A stretch of 64,000 nucleotides of DNA from Picochlorum sp. 'celeri'. Lineage: Eukaryota; Chlorophyta; Trebouxiophyceae. The notes under the pieces were generated by a model. It worked only from the letters and a program-made list of their open reading frames with translations. It ran no database searches and was not told the DNA's origin. A program made the position numbers and the translations under genes. Positions within the stretch are counted from its first letter, which is position 1; each line of letters starts with the position of its first letter. Positions 53,162-63,709 of the stretch are shown here, piece by piece. The stretch is taken from assembly GCA_010909725.1 (NCBI GenBank), contig JAACMV010000007.1, forward strand, positions 1,601,859 to 1,665,858, written 5' to 3'.

Positions 53162-54163
53162 TTTGCAGGGATTTGCTGCCAGGGAAGCAGCAGAGCGCTT
53201 CAAAAATACGCCCTTGTCACTAGAAACAAAATGTGAAGGCCATTGATGAAACAACAGAGATTCGCTATTTTGATGATCCTACCTATATAGTTAACTGTTG
53301 GCGTCGCTGGGAAACTGACACAAACCCTGCGCATTGGATGATGAAACTAGGTGTTCTATTTTCCTTGTCACTACGCTCTCTGAATTACAGAGACAGAGCC
53401 AATAATGAAGCTGTGCCTCGAATGGATCAGATATTGCACATCTTTTTCCTCAGTGTGCGAATCCTTCCACAATAAGTGGGAATGGGGACAGTATGTTGGA
53501 GGATAATATCCTCATCCCTTCCTCCAGCATCTTTAACTTGGGCAGCTGGAGATCCTCCAGGCAGAAGCAATGCCACGCAAAAGCCAGTCCTTTACTGCTT
53601 CAAGTCTTGCTTTTTTGACCATAATTATGGTATATGGATTCAGGAAGGAGATATTCAACAGTGGCAGAAGGCATTGGAACCATTCTCTCCTGAAGCAACA
53701 AATCAGTCAATCTGAGAGGTGCTGCAGAATAGGTATATTTCAGAGAAAGACTGGTCAATCTCTGCGATCATTCACTAATTTAAAACGACCTCCGCCTACT
53801 GGCACAGAAATATTCCCCATACCCAATTGAGATTGTGTCAATTGATGAATCAGGAGCCTGTCAGCAAGCAAATTATGATCTTCAATTCCTTTGATATCTT
53901 GATGAGTCCTCATGGTAGCCATCTTGCGAATTTATTGTTTACAATCGCGCAAAATTACATTGATAGAAATCATATCCTGTGCAGCAGACGAGGTTTTCAA
54001 GGAGAACGGTGAACTACTGGGTGTTGATTACATCCTCAGCACCGGCCATGGAACAGGTGCTTCCTGCCCGGAGGCTGCCAAAAGATCTTATCTACAGGCT
54101 GTATCTCATCATAGAGGAAATGATGATATTCTTCGATGCGATATTAGCACAAAAAAATTGTGA
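53162..54163 (+). pseudogene. GT61/EOGT-like glycosyltransferase pseudogene
   Basis: Fragments in all three plus frames follow the order of GT61 (DUF563) glycosyltransferases. First is an N-terminal RYFDDPTYIVNCWRRW and NPAHWMMKLGVLFSL. Next is a cysteine-containing block (KPVLYCFKSCFFDHNYG). The late conserved core follows (IMIFNSFDILMSPHGSHLANLLF, equivalent to the SPHGA motif), and finally IEIISCAADEVFKENGELLGVDYI. At least four frame changes and a stop separate these parts, with no consistent introns. These enzymes transfer xylose or GlcNAc. The intact ancestor would fit the surrounding glycan cluster. Confidence 0.75.
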
Positions 54164-54227
54164 TGTGCACGTAAATCTATCTGTTATTGAGAGCATTTTA
54201 GCGTCCAAAACTACTCTGAATTGCCCA

Positions 54228-54401
54228 GGAGACGGATGTAAGGATCACTGTACAGTGAGAGATACCTGTAAAAGTGTGGACCCTACCCTAGGAGACCCTA
54301 CCCTACCTATACCCGGAGACGGATGTAAGGATCAACTGTACAGTGAGAGATACATACACATACAAATTTTGTACGTGTATAAAAGTGTGGACCCTGCCCT
54401 A
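54228..54401. repeat. 87-bp tandem duplication containing telomere-like CCCTA units
   Basis: Two copies (54228-54314 and 54315-54401) share ggagacggatgtaaggatca, ctgtacagtgagagata and aaaagtgtggaccct. The first ends in accctaccctaggagaccc, taccctacctataccc, a degenerate C-strand telomere-like tract at about 54280-54313. The rest of 54164-54773 holds no gene. Confidence 0.75.
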
Positions 54402-54773
54402 TCTTGTAAACCAATTTGCTTATTACGCATGACAATCCTGGTTTGCGCTGCTTTTTTGAGGCACAACATTGCACTGCTCATACAAATGAACAGTTGTAGA
54501 GGCTACTTTCCTGCGGGTAACCCCTGATTCCGGTGAAGGAATCATTTTCCTTTCAATTCCAATTTCATTGAATACAGCCCTTGGTAATGCAAGACTTTAT
54601 CCCAACTTGTCCTCTAGCATGTTGAGGTTTATTTTTCTCACTGCCTGTCCTACGCGTCTCACCCAGACTTAGTCACACATTTCGTGTCGTAATATCCGAC
54701 ATGCGGTTCAGCAACTTTCACACACAAGACCAAATGTCCTATAATAAATACGGAGAAATCTTTCAGATTTTGG

Positions 54774-55852
54774 TTAAGAGGACAGTGGGCAAAGCAGATT
54801 GAGCATGATGTGATTTTTCCACCGGTACAGGCTGGTCTGGAAGTGGGCCGCGTCCTGTGCAAGTACTAGTCTATCTCTTGTCAAATGAAAAAAGTCAATG
54901 ACCGTCCACTTTGGATCTCTTTTGGATGAAAAAAAATCTAGGACGAAGTCATTATACCTCCTTATGAGTATATTTCGGTCTGCAACTTTTTGGACATAGG
55001 CATCGTCGCCCTTCATCGCCACCATGTGCGACAATGTCCACAAAAACTGTGCCTGATGCAATGCAGGATGGGCCGAAAGGGTGGCATAAATATGCTCTAT
55101 GTGCTCTGGAATCGAACTGTACTCAACGTTATGAAGTCCGAATCCTACAATCAGTAGATCTACTCGGGTATTATTTGCTTGGAGGCTATTTAATGTTGGT
55201 ACAACAAACTGTTCAAGATGCTCAAATCTCCATGCACTGAGCTTGTATATATCTGGCCTCTGCTTGATATGGGCACATGGTAACAGGGCTGCTTTCTCAA
55301 GTGTCATCCCTTTAGAGGCGGTTTCTTTTGCATTAATCATTATGTTATCGTTATTCTCCATCCAGAGACCATAATGCGCCTCATATGACTATCTCCGAAT
55401 GCGAGAATTGTTTTAAATTTGCGTAGGCAATCACATGCTTTCGGCATAGGGAAAGGCACTATTTCTCTTGTCCCCTTATGTGTTATCATCGATAAGCTGT
55501 AATTAAAAGGTAGGAAAGCTGCTTTTGCTTCTCCAAGAAGTCCGCAATTCTGCTTACAAGTAATATTGTAATTTCTTGTGGAAATATTGTTGGCTGAACT
55601 CACCCAGTCCGCAGGTAGGACCACTGTCTTCGGAGACGTGCGTGTCCACCTGAAATCCATCATGTTCTCACCGGTTGATTGGAGCTCGCGTGAGAATTTT
55701 TGCGTGCACAAATACCGTGTCATGCTACCACAAAAGACGTCTCTCTCTCTGTATATGTATTTCTGCGCCAGAGGGTAAAGCATCAAGAATGATGCAGCAA
55801 GCAAGTAAAAAGGGGCCCATTTGAATCGCAGAATGGAAGCGAAACTTTCCAT
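54774..55852 (-). CDS. SGNH/PC-esterase-like membrane protein, interrupted by one frame change
   Basis: The first part (55852 to about 55365) has a signal anchor (FYLLAASFLMLYPLAQKY) and KTILAFGDSHMRRI, the nucleophile block of SGNH (GDSL) enzymes in the PMR5/TBL or PC-esterase style. The second part (to 54774) has LLIVGFGLHNVEY and a C-terminal DRLVLAQDAAHF with the D..H pair of the catalytic triad. The two parts meet at about 55370, where a one-base shift links HMRRIM to LWMENND. No intron of usual size fits. Such enzymes acetylate or deacetylate glycans. It is either a fresh pseudogene or an assembly indel. Confidence 0.7.
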
Positions 55853-56274
55853 CTGCACAGCCGCTGACCAAGTCTAATCTAAAATTGATAAAATGAGATT
55901 ACAATGTAATAGTTACAGCACCAACCGGAGAGGCGGCAAGCTCATCTGACACTTTGCGAGTTCCCGATCAATGGAGGGAATTGTCCATCGGAGGCCCCAT
56001 TCCGATACCATGGGCAGAAAATAAAGCGAAATGAAATATAATAATAATAATACGACAGATACGAAAAGTATTTGAAACCTGCTATACCGGCCCAAAATAG
56101 GAGCACAGCACCATCAGTCTAGGATGCACGAGAAGCCCTGAGGACAACAACAAAAAGCCCAAAGAGAGGAAGGTGTAGCCATTACTTTTTTTCAACAAAG
56201 CATAAGTGCGAGTATCTCTTCCCATTCGCGAGGATATCATTCACAGCCCTGGATTAGGATACGACACAGTGCAG
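55853..56274. other. Divergent intergenic region of the two SGNH-like genes
   Basis: This 422-bp gap lies between divergent starts. The block around 55920-56000 (cgagttcccgatcaatggagg...gtcggaggccccattcc-like) resembles 60420-60470 (gggagttcccggtcgacgga...gtcggaggccccactcc). A dispersed element is therefore likely here too. Confidence 0.45.
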
Positions 56275-57447
56275 ATGGGAGGTTTGCCCGACTTTCGACG
56301 ATTGAGGAGTGAACTTCTTCCTGCGCATCTGCCCTCATTATTATCAATAGTATTGATACTTGGACTAGCATGTACATATACGTACATATATCTTAACAGA
56401 GAACCAATGATCGGCTCGGGTCTACAGTTAAAACCTTGTCCAGGGTGTGGCCACCCGGAAATGCTTGTGAATTCGGCATCGGTCACGTGGAAATCAGCCA
56501 ACGATACGCTGATTTTCCCTTGCAATGTGGAAGTCGAGCCTGTGTGGTGTCCCTATTGGATGGGTGAAAGTGTGCTGTCAGTGATGATCACGAATGATAC
56601 GGCGACTCTCAGAAGTGAAATCTATTCTTTATCTTTGAATAATTCACATCTAGAGCACATTCTTCTCAATTGGAATGAATCTTACTACATTCCGATATTG
56701 GAGATACAAGAGAGAACGGTAGCAATCCCTCCAAGGGATTGCATGGGTTCAATGAATATTGATGAATTTGCCTGGCGAGGCAGTGAACTGATTTTGTCCG
56801 ATCGACTGCGTGAAGTGGTTTTGCAAAACGTAACGCGTGGCTTGCAGCCTCATATTCGATACAGTCGTCTCGTTTTAATAGGAACATCAGAAACTCGCAG
56901 GCTTTTTGGTGAAATGTGCAGAGTACAACAGCTAACTCCAGACAGGAAGCTCGAGCCAAAGACCACATTTGCTGAATGTGGACCGATTAAGTTTGTATCC
57001 AATGTAGGGTGCAGTTTTACAGACGCTATTGACAAGATGAACTTAACAAGTAGAAGCACCTTTATCAGTGCATCATGTGGCCTACATGGTGAATATCTGG
57101 ATAATATTAATCACTGGAACATGACATTGACATCGATAAAGGATTGGGCCTTGGCATATCAACAAAGGACTAAAAATGCGTTCCAGTTCCGAACGTCAAA
57201 TGCTGTGAACCCGTTGAACACAAAACCACCTCACCTTGCCCTGGCCAGAAACAACATCAGATCACAGAAATGGTCAGATATGTGTCAGCAAGTTTTTGGA
57301 CGAGATAATATATCGATATTCGACGTGTACTTGTTCACAAAAACAATTTTTTGGACAGCAACAGACCATGTACATTACAATACTCTGGTGTATTCTGGGT
57401 TGGCTCAGCTCCTGAAGCAATCCATTCCTGTAGTGTTTGACAAGTGA
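56275..57447 (+). CDS. SGNH-like type II membrane protein with variant nucleophile motif
   Basis: The 390-residue protein (ATG at 56275) has a signal anchor (LLSIVLILGLACTYTYIYL) and a cysteine-rich stem (CPGCG). The block LVLIGTSETRRLFGEM corresponds to the GDSHMRR block of the neighbouring protein, with GTSE instead of GDSH. The C-terminal SIFDVYLFTK...ATDHVHYNTLVY supplies a D..H-like pair. Overall spacing fits a PC-esterase/TBL-like fold. Because Ser is kept but Asp and His of GDSH are lost, activity may be altered. It carries many N-glycosylation sequons. I cannot name the substrate. Confidence 0.62.
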   Translation: MGGLPDFRRLRSELLPAHLPSLLSIVLILGLACTYTYIYLNREPMIGSGLQLKPCPGCGHPEMLVNSASVTWKSANDTLIFPCNVEVEPVWCPYWMGESVLSVMITNDTATLRSEIYSLSLNNSHLEHILLNWNESYYIPILEIQERTVAIPPRDCMGSMNIDEFAWRGSELILSDRLREVVLQNVTRGLQPHIRYSRLVLIGTSETRRLFGEMCRVQQLTPDRKLEPKTTFAECGPIKFVSNVGCSFTDAIDKMNLTSRSTFISASCGLHGEYLDNINHWNMTLTSIKDWALAYQQRTKNAFQFRTSNAVNPLNTKPPHLALARNNIRSQKWSDMCQQVFGRDNISIFDVYLFTKTIFWTATDHVHYNTLVYSGLAQLLKQSIPVVFDK

Positions 57448-59403
57448 TAAAAGCCAGCATCATTGGAATTCGGTTCCATTACTGAGTCTTTTAGAAAACT
57501 GTGAGCAAATTGCGGAAAAGGAAGAGAAATGATGCACTGAACAAACCAGAGAGAGCAGTTTGTTGTGGCCTCCTTGTCTGAACAGCTGTGACGCGAGAGG
57601 AAGTCACAATTTAGGACATTCGACACGGTGTCCACAGGAATACCATCTGCGGCACGTATAATGTCATATTTAATTACAAGTGATATATTTAATGCTAAAA
57701 AATCTGCTTTCTTCTCTCTCTCTCGAGGGCGTGGGACCACCTCGGTCGTTGCAATGCCCAGGGCTCGTGGCTGTGGGTCGGACTGCCAATAGCCAAGGCC
57801 TTTTCAACCACCCTGAATGTTGAAATACAATTTGATAGGTTTTGTAGGCATATGAATGAATACGTTATCTGCCTCGCATGATTTTGTCGTGGTGGTGGAT
57901 TCTCGCCAGAATTCTCTCTCCCCATCTGTCTGCCTGGAAGATTATTCCTCGGTCCAACAGGACACTGGACCGGCTCAACACACGATCGTTATGGGCTGTT
58001 TCCCCTTTCTCTCCCTAAATGACCACAATAAAAAAACAGGACAAAATCGAACCCAGTCCGCATTCATACTTTTTTTATTCATTATTTTACGGAATGCAAA
58101 ACGTCTTGTGCGTAGCATCTTCGGTGCAACCGATCGGTAGACCGCACCATAGTGCAAATCCATGGGCCTTGTGTAGGCACTCTCCCCTCCTCCTCCTCCT
58201 CCAGACAGAGGTACATCACTTCTTTTTCTCGCACTCTGTTTCAGTGGTCGCCCTCCTTGTTTCCTTTATTGTCACTGTTTATAGAGGGACACGAGTTGTA
58301 GGCATGGTGCATACGGAAGAATGTCTGGTTTGTGTTGGACACAAAGCAGAAAGAAGCCAGTCACCTCGTTCTAGATGGCATTCTGACAAATTCACACCAA
58401 CTCTCCCACCATTGCTCGTCATTCATTTTGTTGTCTAATCTTCTTGTACGAGGATACGACGTGGTGGTATTGTTTCAGTAAAGCCAGGCGCGTTTTTTCA
58501 CTTGTTGTTGCTGTGTGGTGCACAATTCCAGACATGATGTGCATGTTTGTATGTGCGTCTCCACAAGCAATGGGGGATGCTGGACGACCCCCTCAACCAC
58601 CTGTGTCAGCGTCTGGTCCACTGTTTTGATATCTCATCATATGACAATAGAGCACACTGGACTGCGATGGATGGGACCGATTCCGACACGTTGCTGTCGT
58701 TGGCTTGTTGTTGTGGCAGCAGCAGCATCAATGGTGTGATTGTGGCCTGTCGATTCTCACAGGCAGATGAGAGACACGGCGCCAGTCCCTTCCAAGAACA
58801 CACACTGTCTCTCTCTATGTTTTGTCCTTCCGTCTATTGAGTGTTGGACTGCTCTATCTTCTGGTAGTAGTAGTAGTGGTGGTGGTGGAGCACCACTCAA
58901 ACTACAGGGTGAGCTCACCTGCTCTCTCTTGTCATTGGCTTTTGCGTTATTCAAATCGATGCGATTGGCTGGAGTTTATTACAAAACATGATAATAAACT
59001 TTCTTTGTTCTTTAGTTTTACGTTGAAGGTAGGTTCATTGCTGTGTAGCAGAGAAGCCTCGTTTTTTTCTGTAGCTCCTACGTTTTCATCCAGGTCAGTG
59101 CAGGAGCTGTCTTGTGGTCGCCACATGCTCTGCTCTTTGGTGGACAGACAACACCTATCATTTCAACCAAAACTAGATTGATTCTAATGTATTATATTGT
59201 TCTTTTTTCTCTAGTAAAGCAGCCGCGTGTCGGGACGGGCAGGGTGTGTTGCATGATTCCCAACAATCCCTGCATGTGTGTGTGTGTGGAGGTATGTATA
59301 GGGTAGGGAGCTGTTTTGCTGTTTTGTTGGTTATGAGTGTAACAGCATGTCGCCAGTGTGGTTCTGGACTTCCTTCCAGAGTGACACGGCATGCTGCCAA
59401 CAT
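57448..59403. other. Subtelomeric non-coding region with microsatellites
   Basis: No credible gene. The tract is rich in CTC, GTT and GTG runs, tagtagtagtggtggtggtgg near 58865, and a (TG)n stretch near 59270-59290. One UTR-like repeat module lies at 57950-58043. Open frames on both strands are short, overlapping and low-complexity. Confidence 0.6.
57950..58043. repeat. Dispersed UTR-like module, copy 1
   Basis: It starts cggtccaacaggacactgga and ends in ccctaaatgaccacaataaa plus an A run. Related modules lie at 59914-60008, 62020-62104 and 62153-62189. The shared end resembles cgtccgtaaatgaggacaat followed by AAAAAA and a GGACGACC-like tail. Confidence 0.7.
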
Positions 59404-59538
59404 GCGCTCACCAGCCGTTGCCGACAGGGAGCGTTCAACCTTCACACGCAGTGAGGTTCGACTACAGTGTGGATTGCATAGCAATTAATCATACAGTGGG
59501 TATCTCTCATATTCACTAAAAGTACTCGAATTAGAAGT
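59404..59538. repeat. Dispersed repeat, copy 2 of 2
   Basis: Homologous to 35326-35460 in the same orientation, with shared ttcacacgcagtgaggttcg, aatcatacagtggg and atctctcatattcacta blocks, roughly 80 per cent alike by eye. Confidence 0.85.
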
Positions 59539-59913
59539 TACATGAGAGGTAATAATGACCCTCATTATATGAAATGACAGCGATTGTGACGAGGATGATA
59601 GATCTCTCCCAGGATCTCATTGTCCTAGAATTTTCCTAGAAATCCACTCCTGCAAGGACGTAGCTCTCTGCTACAATGAGTCTGTGGACGGTGGGTGAGC
59701 ACACATTGTGTGCTATTATTGCTACTACTACTCTCTTGGTTGTTTCTACCTCTGGAGCAGCAATGGCAGTGATTATTGCTGTTTGTTTTTAGTAGTAGTA
59801 GTAAATCAATAGTAATAGTTGTAGAAAAGAAGAAGAACAAAAGGTGTAGTAGTAGAAGAGTATCTCGTCAAAGGTCTTGTCTCCATCGGGAGGGGTAGAT
59901 AGACTGAAGGCAT

Positions 59914-60008
59914 CGGTCCGACAGGGTATTGGACCGATCGGTGAGGTCGCCATCCTTTCTTTCTCAGGCGTGTCCGTCCGTAAATGAAGACAATAAAAAA
60001 GGATGACC
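59914..60008. repeat. Dispersed UTR-like module, copy 2
   Basis: Begins cggtccgacagggtattgga, contains cgtccgtaaatgaagacaat and an A run followed by ggatgacc. Its right end directly abuts the 11-bp minisatellite. Confidence 0.75.
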
Positions 60009-60017
60009 ACGGCAAAG

Positions 60018-60308
60018 TAACCGTCAAGTATCCAGCAAGTATCCAACAAGTAACCGGCAAGTAACCGGCAAGTAACCGGCAAGTAACCGGCAAGTATCCA
60101 GCAAGTAACCGGCAAGTAACCGGCAAGTATCCAGCAAGTAACCGGCAAGTAACCGTCAAGTATCCAGCAAGTAACCGGCAAGTAACCGGCAAGTAACCGG
60201 CAAGTAACCGGCAAGTATCCGGCAAGTATCCGGCAGTAACCGGCAAGTATCCAGCAAGTATCCGGCAAGTAAACCGGCAAGTATCCAGCAAGTAACCGGC
60301 AAATAACC
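60018..60308. repeat. 11-bp minisatellite
   Basis: About 26 tandem units alternate between agtaaccggca and agtatccagca, with rare variants and two one-base length slips (60235 and 60270). As 11 is not a multiple of three, every minus-strand frame reads through as GYLPVTC/RLLA-type repeats; these frames (up to 163 codons) are not genes. Confidence 0.95.
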
Positions 60309-60784
60309 TTTTTGGTCGGGTTTTTTATTGTATTCTATTCCGGAAGGCAGTGTCCTGGCGACAGGACGACTTCCCGGTCGCCCACAGGACATTAATTAAT
60401 GTGGGTTACAGCACCAGCCTGGGAGTTCCCGGTCGACGGAGGAATTCGTCCGTCGGAGGCCCCACTCCAGACATCATTGGCGAAGAGGAAAAAAAAATAA
60501 GAAAACAGAGAAAAACAAATGCAGTGGCAAATAAATCTACGCTATTGATTCAACTCGAGATACAACTCCACCTGTTATCAACCCACTAATACAGGGAGGA
60601 GACCAGTGTCAGAGTAACTCTAGCAGGTAAAACTGTCATAAACGACCTTGATCCAGAGTACCATAAAAACACAAGTTTCCAGCGAGAAGTAGCTATCCAA
60701 TAATAAAAACTGAGGTCTGAGGCAACCGAAATAGGGGAAAAGAAGCTAGTGCAAGATGTGGAGAAGACCTACAGGAGGCACAAA

Positions 60785-61160
60785 CTACCTGGCAAGTTCC
60801 CAGCGGTTCTCAGCATCTCGCCAACGAATGATGGGGAGACATGTCTGAGCTGCCGACCCGGGAGAAAGGCTATCTTTATAAGCATCTAATACCTCATTGA
60901 ATGTGCTGATGAGGGTGTCAATAAACTGGGCAGATGTAGCGTCTGCCGAGGCCTTGAAGATCTGTCGTCGAATATCATCCAAGCTATAACTGCACGCCAC
61001 CACGATGAGATACCAAGTGTCCGAGGGGTATGGAAGAGGTGATGGAGGCTGGTTGGTCCAAATGGAGTGCAACACCTGGGTGACTGGAATGCCAAGACCT
61101 GTGGCAAGGTGCTGATATAGGCTACAAGCAATGCTGCATTCTGGGGTATAATAATGGACA
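60785..61160 (-). other. Possible coding remnant of unknown origin
   Basis: A minus-strand frame of over 100 codons, open from an upstream stop near 61165 and lacking an early ATG, reads ECSIACSLYQHLATGLGIPV, VLHSIWTNQPPSPLPYPSDT, DDIRRQIFKASADATSAQF and ends WRDAENRWELAR. Its composition is more protein-like than the surrounding low-complexity sequence. I recognise no family. It may be a piece of an old mobile element. Sequence on either side (60309-60784 and 61161-62019) shows nothing else definite. Confidence 0.3.
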
Positions 61161-62019
61161 CGACCACATCAAACCGCCTCAACAACAGATAGCAGCAGCC
61201 ATCAAGACGAGAGCCTTGAGCTCCCTGTGGGACATGTATGTGGGATTTGAGGGGCTACTATATATCGTAATAAATCATCCAAGAAGCCAGTAAGATCATT
61301 TGTCACACATGCAGGAAGACCAACCCACGCGAGGAGTGTGCTCACGCATTCGAGACAACGACGCGAATCTCCCCCAAACATACAGTCACGTCGACTTTGG
61401 ATTTGTCTGTTTTCGTGACTTGTATTCAACACTGTGTTAGAACACAGTCATCAGAAGAAAGAGGCCTCAACGTCGCGGCTCCGGAATGGTTGTGACTGTC
61501 ATTGTTGTCATGACATTCCCGTGGAACGGTTGTTGTTGGAACCCTGTCTGTTATGCTTCGTGGTGGTCAATCGTCGGTTATTTCGACTGATATATAATTT
61601 TAAATCAAGAATGACGCTCCTTCATGTCCATGGAGGACGACTCCAGGCCTGTGCTGGTCCCAACCGTCGCGACGCGAATGGAATCGACGACCGTCGGTTG
61701 GCGTGGAAACCGACGCGGTCACCACGGAGGGACTCCTCCTGAATGATGTTTTAATTATCCATTTATTCAATATTAATCACTGTGGGGCACCGTTTCTTCG
61801 GCAGTGCGTGGCACCGCCTGGGCCAACGCGATGTCATGGCTCTGCAAGGTGGTGTCAACTTGGTCTGGAACAGTCGAAAGATAGCCGCAGTATGTTGCGT
61901 ATGCACAACAATCATAGGACACCTTATACTGACCTATTCGGGCTGGTTCCTACACGACTTTTCCTCCTTGTGTTGTGAGGACAACTCCACATGCTTCCTT
62001 GTTCGTTCTCTGAACCCTT

Positions 62020-62189
62020 CGGTCCGACAAAGCCCCAGACCGTTGGCATGCGACCCGTAGAGTCGGGTCTGGCGAACGTCCGTAAACAAACACAATAAAA
62101 AGTTGGACCAAGTTGAACTAAGTTGAACCTCGATCTCCTCGGACGTGGTGTTCGTCCGTAAATGAGGACAATAAAAAAGGACGACCATG
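62020..62189. repeat. Dispersed UTR-like modules, copies 3 and 4
   Basis: Copy 3 (62020-62104) begins cggtccgaca and includes cgtccgtaaacaaacacaat with an A run. Copy 4 (62153-62189) retains only cgtccgtaaatgaggacaat, the A run and ggacgaccatg. They lie next to each other, separated by a short aagttgaac duplication. Confidence 0.7.
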
Positions 62190-62244
62190 AGACCGCTCGG
62201 GCACACTCAGCGTGCTTTCGTGGCTTTTTTAATCTCCCATCACA

Positions 62245-63700
62245 AGGGACGTTTGACCGGCGGTGGTAGTTTCTTTTCGTTGTTGTCTTTTCTTCTTTTC
62301 TCCGATGGAAGACCCCATCTGATGGGAGCGCCTGGATATATGCAGCACACAGCAGTCAGGAGGAGAGCTGAGCTGTGACTCGCCTGCTTTCTCAGCAGCA
62401 ACATAAACACGACGACATCTCCCTCATTCAAAGAAGCGTCGCAGTTATGTCCTATACTACTAACACTACTACTATTCTAATTGCAATTCATGAAGTCTAA
62501 GTAAGACAATGTGATACTCCCTCCGGCATTGGTGCAAGGTTACTCTAGTGCTTGCCACAGCTTGCTTGTTGTTGTTGTTGTTGTGAAGACGACGATTTGT
62601 TTCCATTTCATTCTTGTTTCATGATGTCTTTTCCTTATTTATTCATTTCACAGGTATTGTTATAACTCTTTCTCTAGAGAATCTCACATGTTGTCTGTGT
62701 AGGGTAGCTCCAGGTTGTTCTGCTTGTGTGCATGAGACTTGTGTGCTTTGTTCTGTCCTGTTATTATTGGTTGGTATTATTGCTCGTGTGGATTGTTGTA
62801 CATGTTATTATTATTACTACTACTACTACTATTATGAGATATTTACTTTCTTCTTTTTTGACTGCTTTGCTTCTTTGTTGGTGTGTTGTCTCGTGTTGTA
62901 GCAGTAGCAAATAGTAGCAGTAGCAGGTCTTGTGAAAAAAGCCTGCTTTCTTGGCAGAGCAAAATAAACACGACGAGATCTCCCTCATTCAAAGAAGCGC
63001 CGCAGTTATGTGCTATACTACTACTACTACTACTATTTTAATTGCAACTCATGAAGTCTAAGTAAGACAATGTGATTCTTCCTCCAGCATTCGTGCAACA
63101 TTACTCTAGTGCTTGCCACAGCTTGCTTGTTGTTGTTGTTGTGAAGGAGACGATATTATTATAACTCTTTCTCTATCTCACTTGTTGTCTGTGTAGGGTA
63201 TCTCCAGGTTGTTCTTCTTCTTGTGAGCATGAGACTTGTGTGCTTTGTTCTGTTCTGTTACTGTTATTATTGATTGGTATTATTGCTCGTGTGGATTGTT
63301 GTTGTGCATGTTATTATCATTATTACATTATTACTACTATTATGTATGAGATATCTACTTTCTTCTTCTTTTGATTGCTTTGCTTCTTTGTTGGTGCGTT
63401 GTCTCGTGTTGTAGCAGCAGCAATAGAAGTAGTGGTAACAGTGGTGGTGCATGCTGGATGGTTGTTGATTTATTGTATTAAGGGACGCTTGACCGGGGAA
63501 ATGTCGTGATTTCCTGTCATTCACAGATCTTCCCATCATCCAAAGGCCTAGTCTGATGGTATCCTGGATGTGGAGCATACAACCAAGCCAGGAGGAGGAG
63601 AGCTGTTGTAGCAGTGTTTCTTCTTCTTTGCTGTACTGTACTGTAACCCAACGAGGTCTTCCATTTTTTTGTCTAAAGAAGCGTCGCAATTGTATATCAA
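62245..63700. repeat. Subtelomeric duplicated unit of about 557 bp, plus partial third copy
   Basis: Segment 62383-62937 is repeated at 62940-63425 with many small changes. Shared landmarks are atctccctcattcaaagaag, catgaagtctaagtaagaca, actctagtgcttgccacagc, tgtgtagggta and gctttgcttctttgttggtg. A gggacg-ttgaccgg block with ggaggagagctg that precedes copy 1 (62245-62370) reappears after copy 2 (63481-63612), and aaagaagcgtcgca recurs at 63674. It is therefore an array of at least 2.3 units. Trinucleotide runs (TTG, TAC) differ in length between copies. Confidence 0.85.
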
Positions 63701-63709
63701 TGAAGAGGA

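Noticed and set aside
59789..60291. Long minus-strand frames of 161-163 codons
   Set aside because: They are read-through of an 11-bp minisatellite, which is open in all frames.
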